DNA of 24,858 bases, taken from Larix sibirica. Taxonomy: Eukaryota; Streptophyta; Pinopsida; Pinales; Pinaceae. Every line of letters starts with the position of its first letter. Within the stretch, counting starts at the first letter, position 1. Shown piece after piece: positions 1 to 10,200 of the stretch. Position numbers and translations under genes: made by a program. A model generated the notes under the pieces. That model did not search any database, had not been told where the DNA came from, and was given only the letters and a program-made list of their open reading frames with translations. The DNA lies in contig NWUY0300027555.1 in NCBI GenBank assembly GCA_004151065.3, forward strand, positions 26,956 through 51,813. Direction: 5' to 3'.

Positions 1-360
1 TAGAGTCATGTTTTTTCTACTTTAATTTATTAGCATCATAGATGGGCGTAAATGCACATAATTACTCTATGTGCAATACCTTGAAAGATATCAAATTCAT
101 TGACCACAAAGTGCAAAGAGAAACATATATACATGTCTTTCCTAATTTACCTACATATGAACATAAATTAATTGACTTTGGCCGATAATTTTTAAATTGA
201 ATTTCAACTTGTGTATGCTACAAAACCAAATATGGGATGTTAAAATGAATACATTCAAGCGTTGAGCCTTATTTATAAATTAATAACAAACATAACATCA
301 ATTTAATAATGTGATTGTAAAGAAAGTGGATTCAATTTTATTTGTCTCATCACTATGCAT

Positions 361-442
361 TGCCATGATTAAAGTCGAGAGTGTTGGAGAAGAATAACTA
401 TGCCTTGTCATGATTAAAGTCAAGAAAGTTGGAGAAGAATAA
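361..442. repeat. 45-bp tandem duplication, two diverged copies
   Basis: The word CATGATTAAAGTC, followed after a few bases by GTTGGAGAAGAATAA, occurs twice with a 45-base offset (from 361 and from 406). The copies differ at a few positions, so the duplication is not recent. Confidence 0.8.
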
Positions 443-765
443 TGATTTGTGATTGTTTTGCTCTATTTTTTTACAAGCTTCTTAATGTTATCGTTACCAA
501 ATGAAATCGAGTAAAAATCTTAATTTATATACTCACTTCCCAAGCAAAGTTGGGATGGTTTTTACTGTTTTCTTTTGTTTAATAAAACATATTATTTATC
601 AATTTGTATAGGTTAATTTATTCTATGACATGCACTCACAAATTTACTTATTTATATTAATTTTAGATTTATTAACTATGAGGAGAGATTAGAAAAAAAT
701 GCTCTCTTCATGTTTAAAATATCATCACAAAAAATGAATAAGATAAATCTACTTCGGCGTGCTTT

Positions 766-785
766 TATATATATATATATATATA
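766..785. repeat. (AT)n microsatellite
   Basis: An uninterrupted run of alternating T and A of about 20 bases. Similar AT runs occur near 3296-3312, 3419-3433 and 7503-7518. Confidence 0.9.
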
Positions 786-1696
786 ATTCTTGTAAACATA
801 AATATAATTAAGAAATAGATCCGTTACAAAATTAAAAAATAATGTTTATATCTTAATTGTGAGTGAACATTTTATTATTTTTTATGACACATTTCACTCA
901 CCTAGGCTATAGAAAGCATCTCAATACAAAAACCACTCATGCAAACATTCAACCAATGGAATACAATGAAAGTGCTACAAAATTGTGTGAGCACTTAGAA
1001 CAAGAAGCATTAGAATTGTACAAACTCATATAAACGCCCTACAAATATCTAACACAAGGGGATACGAAAAAAGGAAAAGGGAATACACCAACAACATCAT
1101 TAATCTTAAAAATTGAAATATTGAATAGAAGTTAAGAAAGGTATATATAGGGAACAAAAAAATACCCAAAGCAGGGCTTTCAACAAGTGTAGAGAAAACT
1201 CTTCATGTGACTTGATCTAAAGACGGCAATCAATTGGCTTTGATTCCAATTGATTTGAGCACAATATGAATGACGCAAGAGTATACTCACATAAAAGAAG
1301 CGAACCATACAAAACTACTTTAACACATTATATTCATTAAGTATTTAAAGAAATAAGTGGTAACCAAAATTGAAATTTAGCTTTCATTACTTGGATTTTT
1401 CTAAATAGGCCTCCTCTAATAATGAAGCTTAAATGAAAATAACGATTAAAAATTAATAGAATTTACAATTAGAAATATAGCATATTAACATTTGACAACC
1501 ACTAATTCTTATCATAAACTCACAAATTCACTTTATTTTAGCAATTAGCAATTTCTTGTAAAATTCTTAGCATAACACTAAAAACCCTTGAAGACTTGTG
1601 TTAGTCCTTTAATTTCTTTGAAGATATATTGAAGATCTCAAAACATTTAGATGACCTTTAATCCACTTCAAAAGTAGTGAAGTTGCCCATGAGGCC

Positions 1697-2433
1697 AAGG
1701 GGGTGGGATGATGTGTATTTTGTTAAGTTATTTTTAAAAACATTTAAATTTATTTTTGATTATGATTTGAATAGTTTGAAAGCAATAAGAGATACATGCA
1801 TGCATAACAAATTGTAATTAATAGGGTTTTAAAAATGGATTTGGAAAGTAGTTAAATGACAATTTATATGGGTAATTGAATGATCATTAAGAGAAGTATT
1901 TGTGTCCATTTTAATTAATGAAAAAGATTGATTGAGGTGTTATTATTTTCTATGTATGCATTGTATTTATATGCATATGTTCTGAATGGATTATTTTGAA
2001 ACAATATCTGATTATCGAGCACACGAAATCACAGTGGACAACCAAAATCGCTTTGTCAATGGTAAATGACATTGTTATCATTAATTATGACAGTTAAATG
2101 ATTATAACCGCTTTCTTATATATATAATTTTTTGTTTATGTTATTTATTGATATTTCTATAATTGCACTAATGGTTTTGTTGTTACAAATCATTTTTATT
2201 TGCTTTTTAAAGGTACATTCTATATTTGTAGCAAGGGTTTGTTGTTCTTGTCTTCTCTAGTGGAGTATTGTTTGTGCCATTTCAGTATACTCATTAATGC
2301 TATGAATTGTTAGAGTAACATTGTCGTATTAGTAAACATGTTTATATTGAATGTTAACATTAGATTATTGGGTTGGTAGTTCAGCGTCCCTAAAACAATC
2401 TGACCACTAAATTCTCAACGGAGAACATCATCA
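1697..2433 (+). mobile_element. Possible LTR (3' or solo) with upstream polypurine tract
   Basis: A purine-rich tract (AAGGGGGTGGGA, 1697-1708) is followed directly by TGATGT at 1709. About 725 bases later a segment ends in ACATCATCA at 2433, so the ends form a short inverted repeat TGATGT...ACATCA with the TG...CA termini usual for LTRs. A TATA-rich run lies at about 2117-2128. Against this, no second copy and no gag-pol are in the window, no primer-binding site follows 2433, and the five bases on each side (TGGGA and AGGTG) do not form a target-site duplication, so it is not a simple solo LTR. It could be the 3' LTR of a badly decayed element, or chance. Confidence 0.35.
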
Positions 2434-2656
2434 AGGTGAGTATGAGTATGGCAAATTTAAAACCCAAATAGAAAAAGTTCAAGAACAATTGTCTAAGAAT
2501 TTTCAAATGGTGCCCTATCATTCTCTTGTATATTATCTTGCCCATTTGAAAAATGAACTACAAAGACTAAGTGTTGCAACTTTAGGTCCAAATGCAATAA
2601 AACACAACAATTTCAAAGAGTTGCACCCTAGAAATGAATCTGTCTTACATGGTTAA
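2411..2656 (+). CDS. Unrecognised 81-codon open frame (possible exon remnant)
   Basis: After an in-frame stop at 2408-2410 the frame stays open to TAA at 2654-2656. That is notable in DNA this AT-rich. The product is charged and partly helix-forming (segments such as KTQIEKVQEQLSKNF and YYLAHLKNELQRL), which gives it a protein-like look. There is no ATG at its beginning. A strong donor-like string (AAG/GTGAGT) lies at its upstream end, and CATG/GTTAAC near its stop could also act as a donor. I do not recognise the family. It might be an exon of the plus-strand coiled-coil gene downstream, but no phase-compatible junction to 3510 was found. Confidence 0.25.
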   Translation: MLNGEHHQGEYEYGKFKTQIEKVQEQLSKNFQMVPYHSLVYYLAHLKNELQRLSVATLGPNAIKHNNFKELHPRNESVLHG

Positions 2657-3509
2657 CAATGACAGCAACAAGATTTTTTATGGAGAGGCCTCCAAGGAAT
2701 GTAAGAATGAGCTTGGTTGTTTTTTCTAGTTTATGTCATTGCTTCAATAGTAACGTTATGATGTTGGTTTGCTTATTAGAATGGTTCTTTGTTTAAATAT
2801 TCAAACAGTGTTGTAGAAACAAGGTCCTCGTATTTTTAGTATTTGCACAGTATAATTATGTAAAATTACAAGATAATCCCCATGGTAAAAAGACTGCCTA
2901 GTTGTAGCCACCATCCCTGTAAATTTTGTTTATGATAATATAAATTTCCTATATTTATTAAATAAGTACACTAAAGGTTTAGTTGTTCCGATCTATTTTA
3001 TTTGTGTGAAATACTGACTGTGGATGACTTTGATGGAGTAAATGTTACAACTTAGGCAATTTCTGATGGAGAAGCCTCCGAGGAAGAACAAAAAAAAAAA
3101 AAGACCTTGATCATTTTTTCAAAATTTCTTACCCCCTTCCATTTTTCCTAATAAAATATTTTGGACAATCCATCATGTTCTTGTAAATATTTATTTTTCC
3201 TCTCTTTTATTTTCTAAACCTTATTATATTAATTTCCCTCCACTCTTTTTCTCTCCTCTCTCACTATATATAATTTCTTATACACACACACATATGTATA
3301 TATATATATATAATTCCCAATTTTATTTCTATACTTTATTCTATCAATTTTATTTATTTTCTTTTTCAAGAAAAGATTTTATTTTCTAAACTATTTTATT
3401 AATTTCCTTCTTAAAATTATATATATATATATAATTTCTTATCCCTATCCATAATTCTTAGTTAATAAATAAAAATTTTACTTTTTTCTAACATTACATT
3501 TTTGGGTAG
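2657..3509. other. AT- and pyrimidine-rich DNA leading to a 3' splice site
   Basis: No gene is seen. Two similar phrases, ATGGAGAGGCCTCCAAGGAA (about 2678) and TGGAGAAGCCTCCGAGGAAG (about 3068), point to an old local duplication. From about 3206 to 3440 a CT-rich block is repeated once with an offset near 170 bases: both halves contain TTTATTTTCTAAAC, then ATTAATTTCC, then TATATATAATTTCTTAT. The segment ends in a pyrimidine-rich run and TAG at 3507-3509, a good splice acceptor for the reading frame that follows. Confidence 0.55.
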
Positions 3510-4133
3510 GTGGACGAAGCAATGGGCGACCCGGTGGTTAAAGAGCATAACAACATCCCTGTGCTTGGCCCCTGTAGTAGGCAAGTCGGGTCTAGTAGAC
3601 TTCAGGGTCTGAAAGTGAGGCATGGTAACATCATGAATGATGGGGAAATGTTAAACCACATGCAGGAACTCAAGGCTCAAGTTCGCCTGGTTCGTAATGA
3701 GAATCTAGAATTCAAAAAGGTTATGACCCGTCTCTTCTCCTTGGCACAAGCAACACACTCAAAGGTCAAGCTTCAGAACAGCAAGGTGGCTGAGAAGGTG
3801 GAACATCTGGAAGAGACTCTGGATCTTTGTTATCTCCACAAAGCTCGTAAATCTGATGCTATGAACAGTGAAATGGCAAACCTCGACAAGAAGATGGCCA
3901 AGCTAAAACGGTTCATGGTTCATGCTGGAAATTACATTGACCTCAGCTCTGATAAGAATGGGACAGCAAAATTTGAAGGCGCAGTTATGGACACAGGTTT
4001 CCATTAGCAGTTTGACGGTTGGCCCTTCTATATTTTGGTTTTGATATGCTTCTTCTTCTGTTTTTATGTTTTTTGCATTGTTCTACTGAAATTTACAGGA
4101 TGGGAGCACTTCATAGGCTCAGCAATCTTTTAA
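3510..4133 (+). CDS. Putative 3' exons of an unrecognised coiled-coil protein gene
   Basis: The reading frame opens exactly after a pyrimidine-rich tract and TAG at 3507-3509, a convincing acceptor, so the first visible codons (GTG GAC GAA) may be mid-protein; the first ATG in frame is at 3522. The frame runs to TAG at 4005-4007 (about 165 residues). Residues 45 to 140 are heavily charged with leucine, methionine and valine spacing typical of coiled coils. There is no signal peptide or membrane segment. Alternatively a donor (ACAG/GTTTCC, after 3996) joins an acceptor (TTTACAG, ending 4098), giving a 102-base intron and a phase-matched last exon 4099-4133 whose tail reads TGWEHFIGSAIF before TAA. 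Base composition is clearly less AT-rich than the flanks. I do not recognise the family and found no sure upstream exons, so it may be a gene 3' end, a captured exon or a pseudogene. Confidence 0.45.
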
Positions 4134-4440
4134 AAAGCTCCATTCTCCAGCTTTTTGTATAAGGCAACATTGTAGCTATGTTTTACTTCTGTATTATCCT
4201 TCTGACACAGTTTGTAAGGTGTTATAGTTTTCATAGATTTGGAAAATATCATTTCAGCTATAAGCTTGAAGAAGACGAACATGGAGTGATGGATGCCACC
4301 TTGTTATGGGAGCAATCTGTCCTCTTTGCTATGTAATTACCGTTTTTTATATATAATCAAAACTACTCAACCATTTCTGTTAAAAAAAATACATTACATT
4401 TCTGAGTCATGAATCATAATCATTTGAATGAATATTCAAA
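4134..4440 (+). other. Possible 3' UTR of the coiled-coil gene
   Basis: This stretch keeps the mixed composition of the preceding exons until about 4335 and then turns AT-rich. A further acceptor-like site (ATTTCAG, ending 4257) precedes an open stretch ending at TAA 4334-4336 that could be an alternative last exon. No firm polyadenylation signal was identified. Confidence 0.3.
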
Positions 4441-4478
4441 ATTTCCTTTCCTTCCTTTCCTTTTTAGAAAAAGAAACT

Positions 4479-4564
4479 ATTATTTGAATTAACCCTCAAA
4501 GCTTTTATATTATTTAAATTAACCCTCAAAGCTTTTATATTATTTGAATTAACCCTCAAAGCTT
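4479..4564. repeat. 30-bp tandem repeat, nearly three copies
   Basis: The 30-base unit starting GCTTTTATATTATTT and ending AACCCTCAAA is present at 4501-4530 and 4531-4560, with a partial copy before (about 4479-4500). The flanks are also alike: CCTTTC and TTTTTAGAAAA occur on both sides, so a larger unit was probably duplicated first. Confidence 0.9.
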
Positions 4565-4734
4565 CCTTTCTTTTTTAGAAAAGCTAACTATTATTTATTA
4601 TTTATTAATTTTCATATTTAATCATTATTTTTATAATAATCTTATAATATTATTTAAATCATAATTTTTACTCATATTTAATTATTTTTTTTCTACAACA
4701 ATAATTTTAAAAACTTTTTAATTTCTTAATATTT

Positions 4735-5215
4735 TATTTTCATTGCTCTAAGCTTATTTGATTTCCTAACGATAAATGGAAAGTATATTTTAACATTAAA
4801 TAGAATTAATAGAATTTAGATGCGTAAAATTTGATGCAATGTTATAATAAGATACTGAAGCATATCAATATTATTTGCCCAACTATTTCTTTGATTTCTT
4901 AATACTTGTTTTCATTACTCAGCTTAATTTCCTAACGATGAAAAACATTAAAAAGAACCTAAAAATATAATTTAGATACATAAAATTTGATGCAATGTTA
5001 TAATAACCATGCCCATATAGTTGATAATAAAGGATGCCAAATATTATTTGCCCAAATATTTCTTAATAATGGATAGAGTATTTTAATGTTAAAATCATTA
5101 AAAAACACTAAAAACAGAGTTTAGATCCATGAAATCCTATGCAATGTTATAATAACAACGCCCGTGTAATTGATACTGGAGCATGTCAATATTATTTTGA
5201 CCAAATAATAAAAAA
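4735..5215. repeat. Three diverged copies of a ~150-bp tandem repeat
   Basis: The shared core, TTTAGATNCATAAAATTTGATG followed by CAATGTTATAATAA, begins at about 4815, 4971 and 5120, with offsets of 156 and 149 bases. Other shared words are TTTCCTAACGAT before the core and CAATATTATTTGCCCAA after it. No coding is seen. Confidence 0.8.
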
Positions 5216-5446
5216 GCTAACAAGAGGTTACCAGAACATTACCCTGTTTTAAAATGAGATGGAGCAAATTTTAGTCTATTTCCAATTTATTCCTGATACT
5301 AAACTTAAAAGACCTCAAATCAACCCTTTGGAAACACTTCACATTTCCAATTAACCAGCCAAAAATCAATATATTGGTTTTAGAAATGCTATAATAATTT
5401 TCATAGTGGATAAACTTGTGTCAAAAATAAATCGAGTCCAAACCTC

Positions 5447-5554
5447 TACCTTCCTTCCCTCAGCTACCTTCAAAACATATTGATACACTGGACCAGAAGA
5501 TACCTTCCTTCCCTCAGCTACCTTCAAAACATATTGATACACTGGACCAGAAGA
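5447..5554. repeat. Perfect 54-bp tandem duplication
   Basis: Two identical 54-base units lie head to tail at 5447-5500 and 5501-5554. Each begins TACCTTCCTTCCCTCAGCTA and ends GGACCAGAAGA. Complete identity implies a recent duplication, or an assembly effect. Confidence 0.95.
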
Positions 5555-7101
5555 TATTAAACCGCTATCCTAGAAAGAATGTTTTGGCACTCCTGTTAAA
5601 TGCTATAAAGGTGCAGGAAGTGATGACAGATGCATGAGAAAATTTGTCATTTGGAAAAAGTTCCCAACTTATCCAAAGCTTCTCACATCAAAAGTTGGAT
5701 AGAGGCAGGCTTGACAAAATTCAGAACATTTATGAATCCTGTGTAAGTTGAGATGAACCTCCCAAGTTCAAATTTTGAACTAAGAATAAGGATTTGAGAA
5801 TAATCTGATTTTAATCGTTTCCATAGAGTTCAACAGATCCCCACTGTACAAGTATCAAGTCATTATCTTCCAGATCTTAACACATTAACTAACCATATAT
5901 AGAGGGAGTGAGCTTCTTCCAGATAATCCACAGTAAGCATTTTTCTTGTCGACGTTTCGAATCCAAAGCAGGATTCTAGTTCTGATTTGGGTGGAACATC
6001 AGAAGCAATGGAAATTGCAATTTTCGAGTTAGAAAGACATCCTTATCATTTGCTTTTCCAGCTTTACAGAAGATATATTTGTCCAGATTCTGCTTTCAAT
6101 TAAATAACCAGCACAAATTTTCAAAACACCTGTCATAGAGACTGACAAAACATTTCTGTGAACCTGTAACAGATGAGGCTTTGGCCGCGTCTGTTATGTC
6201 TGAACTCTGAAAACTAAAGGGTGTGGTTGAACAATACAAAGGGTGCATACCTCACAGAAACAGACCAACAGAAAATATTAAATACATGCAGAATAATGAC
6301 AATGATTGTTACTCATCATACTGATGATTCTCCAAGAGGATGCTGATCAAAACTAAAGTCAATTGACAATCTAAATAAAAATTACATGGAACCGGTATTT
6401 CTGTCCACAGATTTTGCAACGATTTTAATTGGTATAGATATAGTTGGCGGCTGATTTGGCAGCACTCATTTAAATGTTCCTCTTTTGGCAATCTCCGGAC
6501 TCAACAAACAAGACTAATAAAAGCACCTAACTTGGCCGTTAAATTCATTCATAACCACTTAGCAGAGATGGCCTATAAGAGAACAGCAACATCAATAGCC
6601 TGCTTTTGCAGACAAATAGAACTAAATAATTACGAATTCCTGAAAAACTATAACCTTTAAAGAGAGGAAGTTGATCCATCCAAGTCTTTGAACACTCCTT
6701 TTAGAAACTATACACATGCATTAACTATAAAAGCCAGTATCAAACAGGCTCAGCAACTCTGGTTGCATTAAAATTGAAGGTCGAAAAGAAAAAGTTGTTC
6801 AACATCATCCACCCAATTAAATTACAACTTCAGTGAAAAGATTTCATGGACTCTTCACATTGGAATCAAGTCATAATCGCTAGGAATAGTATAGAACTTT
6901 GGCATCTGTATCTCACAGAAGCAAGGAAGTACAGATAAGCCTTTACTTTTCAAATTCACAGAAAGCATACAACACAGAACAGACCCGGACCTTTTTGACT
7001 TATCACTCATAATGTGTGACATAAACCTCATAATGTGTGACATAAACCATCCAAAGCTGCAATTCAAAGTGATGAATAGAAAGAGAAAAATAAAAGACTT
7101 C
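5555..7101. other. 3' side of UEV1; no separate gene seen
   Basis: This lies downstream of the UEV1 stop on the minus strand and should contain its 3' UTR and terminator region. A TATA-like string (CCATATATAGAGGGAG) occurs on the plus strand at about 5893, but no convincing frame follows it. The only open frames are 60-70 codon minus-strand frames (6309-6491, 6855-7067) without recognisable motifs. I could not fix the polyadenylation site. Confidence 0.5.
7006..7047. repeat. Perfect 21-bp tandem duplication
   Basis: CTCATAATGTGTGACATAAA plus C is present twice without change at 7006-7026 and 7027-7047. It lies about 55 bases beyond the UEV1 stop, within the probable 3' UTR. Confidence 0.9.
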
Positions 7102-7242
7102 TTAGAAGAATGTGCCTTCCGGAGGTTGTACTAACTTCCGGTTGTGAGAAGCTAACATTTCTCTTTTCAACTGTGTGAGAATGTCTTCCATGGTATAATC
7201 ACGCCTCCAATTTGCGAGCATTGAAAAATGCTTTGGATCAAC
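7102..7242 (-). CDS. UEV1: UEV1 coding exon 4 (terminal)
   Basis: It begins after CACATTGCAG with Val-Asp-Pro-Lys, in phase 0 with exon 3, and ends QPPEGTFF and TAA at 7102-7104. A branch-point-like CTTAAT lies about 20 bases before the acceptor. It is 47 codons including the stop and has no competing frame. Confidence 0.95.
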   Translation of the reverse strand, partial: VDPKHFSMLANWRRDYTMEDILTQLKREMLASHNRKLVQPPEGTFF

Positions 7243-10200
7243 CTGCAATGTGTAGTCATTAAGGTCAAAAAATCAGAAAACTACCAAAACATCTTATGAA
7301 AGCTCAAAAACCAACTGCAGATCACTAGATGCGATCCATCCAAGTTTTATAATACAGATCCAACGTCAATGAATTTGCCAATCAAAAATTTCAAATAAAA
7401 TGCAATCTTTGAGTTTGCTTGATAGCAAAGCCAAGCTTTCTGCAAGATTAAAAAAAAAAAAACTGAACTTCTGTTTGACAGGCATATTATCAACACACAG
7501 GCATATATATATATATATTAGTACAATCTCAAAGCAAATATTTGCTGTGGTACAATGCTCAATATATATTACATACAACATAAATAAGACTATAAATGAA
7601 CCTTGAACATGTATTTTAAATAACTGTAACATTCACAGGAAGTAAAAAAGTCATAAATTCTTCTCGTACAGTATTTTAATAGAATTCAATGATTTCTAAA
7701 CTAGAAGTTTCTTCCCGTGTTAAGTCATAAGGTCATTAACCTACTAACATTGTTATATGGAACCTTTGTGGAGATAAATATTCAAGATAACATTTCAATT
7801 TGCCTCTCAATTATGTCCTGTATGCCCTGAAGGAAAGAGGAATGAATGGGAGAATGGATGGATAGAAATAAATATATGTACACACATGTACAGGCTACAG
7901 CGCTGGGCCCTGACATAATCCTGTAAATTTCAACTCGATCAGGGTTTTATTGGTAATTTATATTAATTTCAGGTGGGCTCTTGTGCACTATTTCTACTGA
8001 TTTAGAGCCTGACCAAATAGAGAATTTTTTTACGTACAACTCACTCATAAAAAAAATTACTATGACAACATTTGAATATTATCCTAGACATATTTTATGC
8101 AATGTTTTTTTTTATAGAAGATAATATATCGATCTCTGGAAAATTATGCCTCACACCTTGTACTTCTCCCATGTAACTCTTCTTAAATTATGATCAAAGT
8201 ACTGGACAAATTCAATATGAATTTTTTTAAAATCTGCCAACTTCTTGAAGGTAACAAGCCGTGAGAATGGAAGAAGACATAGTACACTACTCTAAGAAAG
8301 AAGAGGAGGCATTCCAAAGGTCTATTTTCATGACTAGAGACGAATTAGTAGAGACATGGAAAGGTTCTAAGGCCTTTAACGAGGATTGCTTGCTAGAGAA
8401 ACCTCTAAACCTAACACAAGAAAAAGCTAAGTCTAAGGGTAAAGGCTTGTCAAAGTCAGAGATACAAGTCATAATGGAGGAAAAGACCTACAGTACATTG
8501 GTACCAATTTTTAAAATATTGGACTCGGCTGAGGGTCAACTCAGACTTGGAATTGGACTTGGCCAAGGGCCAACTCGGACATGACTTGGACCAGTTTGAA
8601 TTTAATGACTTAGTTTACTAAAAATCACATAAAATTTTAATGGAAAAAAATTATATTAAAGATTCCAGACCATTAGAAACAAAATATGCAGTGTGCTCAT
8701 GTATATACCATGTAAGGGTGAATATATCAAAATGGCACCGAGTGCAATACATATGTGAAACAAAATATATAATCTACAAGGTACTAGCCTACTACACATC
8801 ATTGATCAACATGATCAACATCAAATCCGTTACCACTATTGGAAATGGGATCCTTGGTAGCTATAGAACTATCCTTCCGCATGTCTATTTCTTAGCAGGT
8901 CTATATTTCACAAGTAACATGTAGTTGAAGAGTAGGGCAATGTTTTGCATCTTCTGATGGTTTAGTGGACTTGTCTTTGGTTTAGTGCAGTTCAATTAAT
9001 TGGAATTCTAAAAACTACTAAGTCTGTTGAATTTTAGATGGGATATGAAATTCTATTTTCATCATATGAGGTCCAACGAGGTTGGAACCCCTCTAAAACA
9101 TGTTGAAACAATTAATGATTAATATAAAAAAATTAAGTAAAAGTTTCTCATTCCAGGCTAGCTTATGTCATTATGTCAAGCAAGTTTTTTTTTCCCCCAA
9201 ATAATGCTACAATCTATAGGAAACAAGCCAGGTTCAAACTCGATCGAATTGGACTGATTTAGTACTGAACTAGATGGTTCATACACCAAATTAGCCAACT
9301 CAATACCGAACCAACCCACCAAACCAACTTCATGGCCAAGTCAGTACGCTTGAGGGTCATACTATCATTCTAGGTTAGCTTATGTGTCAAGGTGTCAAGC
9401 AAGTTGTTTTTTTCTGCCAAATAGTGCTACAATCTATAGGAAACAAACTAGGTTCAAACTGGGCCGAATTGGACCAATTTGGTATTGAACTAGCAGGTTT
9501 GTACACCAAACTACCATCTCCATACCGAACTGATCCACCAAAATGACTTGATGGCCAAGTTAGTATGCTTGAGGGTCATATTATCATTCCAAGTTAGATT
9601 TTGTTAATGTGTCAAGCAAATTGTTTGTTTGCCCAAATAGTGCTACAATTTGTAGGAAACAACCTAGGTTCAGACTTGGCCAAGTAGGTATTGACTCGAC
9701 TGAGTTGGACCAGTTTGGTATTGAATTGATTGGTTCAACTTCATACACCAAACCAATCAATTTAGTGCTAAACTGGTCCACCAAATTAATTTGATGGTCG
9801 AGTCAATATGTTAGAGGGTCAACTCAGTCAACTAGGTCGAGTCCTAGTCCGAGTTGGTTGAGTTTTAAAACATTGGTTTGTATTGATTTGCATATTGTAG
9901 TTTTTTTCTATTTCATTCATTAATAGANGTCTGCTCATGTATATACCATATAAGGGTGAACATACCAAAATGGCACGACGTGTACTGTGTAATACATATC
10001 TGGATTCTGGAACAAAATACATCATACATGTCATTGATCAACATGATCAATCATCAAACCCATCACCACTGTTGGAAATGGGATCCTCAGCATGAGCTAC
10101 AGTACCATCCTCTGACATGTCTATTTTTTAGCAGGTCTATATTTTGCAGGTGGCATGTAGTCAAAGAATAGGGTGACATTTGGTGCCTTTTGATGATTTA

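Larger units (their letters stand above)
1..1708. other. AT-rich intergenic DNA, no gene seen
   Basis: There is no open frame of useful length and no recognisable domain on either strand. The stretch is strongly AT-rich, with a short tandem duplication near 361-442 and an AT microsatellite near 766-785. A purine-rich tract at about 1697-1708 sits immediately before the possible LTR. If that LTR is real, part of this stretch could be the worn internal region of an LTR retrotransposon, but I see no gag or pol coding in it. Confidence 0.6.

Noticed and set aside
361-442. CRISPR-like repeat spacing
   Set aside because: Only two diverged copies with no regular unique spacers; all tandem repeats in the window are simple duplications in plant DNA.
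6309-7067. 60-70 codon minus-strand frames downstream of UEV1
   Set aside because: No motifs, and length is within chance for this composition. They are probably 3' UTR or intergenic.
7366-7632. Overlapping open frames on both strands with hydrophobic runs
   Set aside because: They cross poly(A) and AT microsatellite DNA, and the residues come from simple repeats.
9584-9794. Mirror-image open frames on both strands
   Set aside because: They lie inside the 218-bp tandem repeat and are by-products of its inverted words, with no equivalent open frame in the sister copies.
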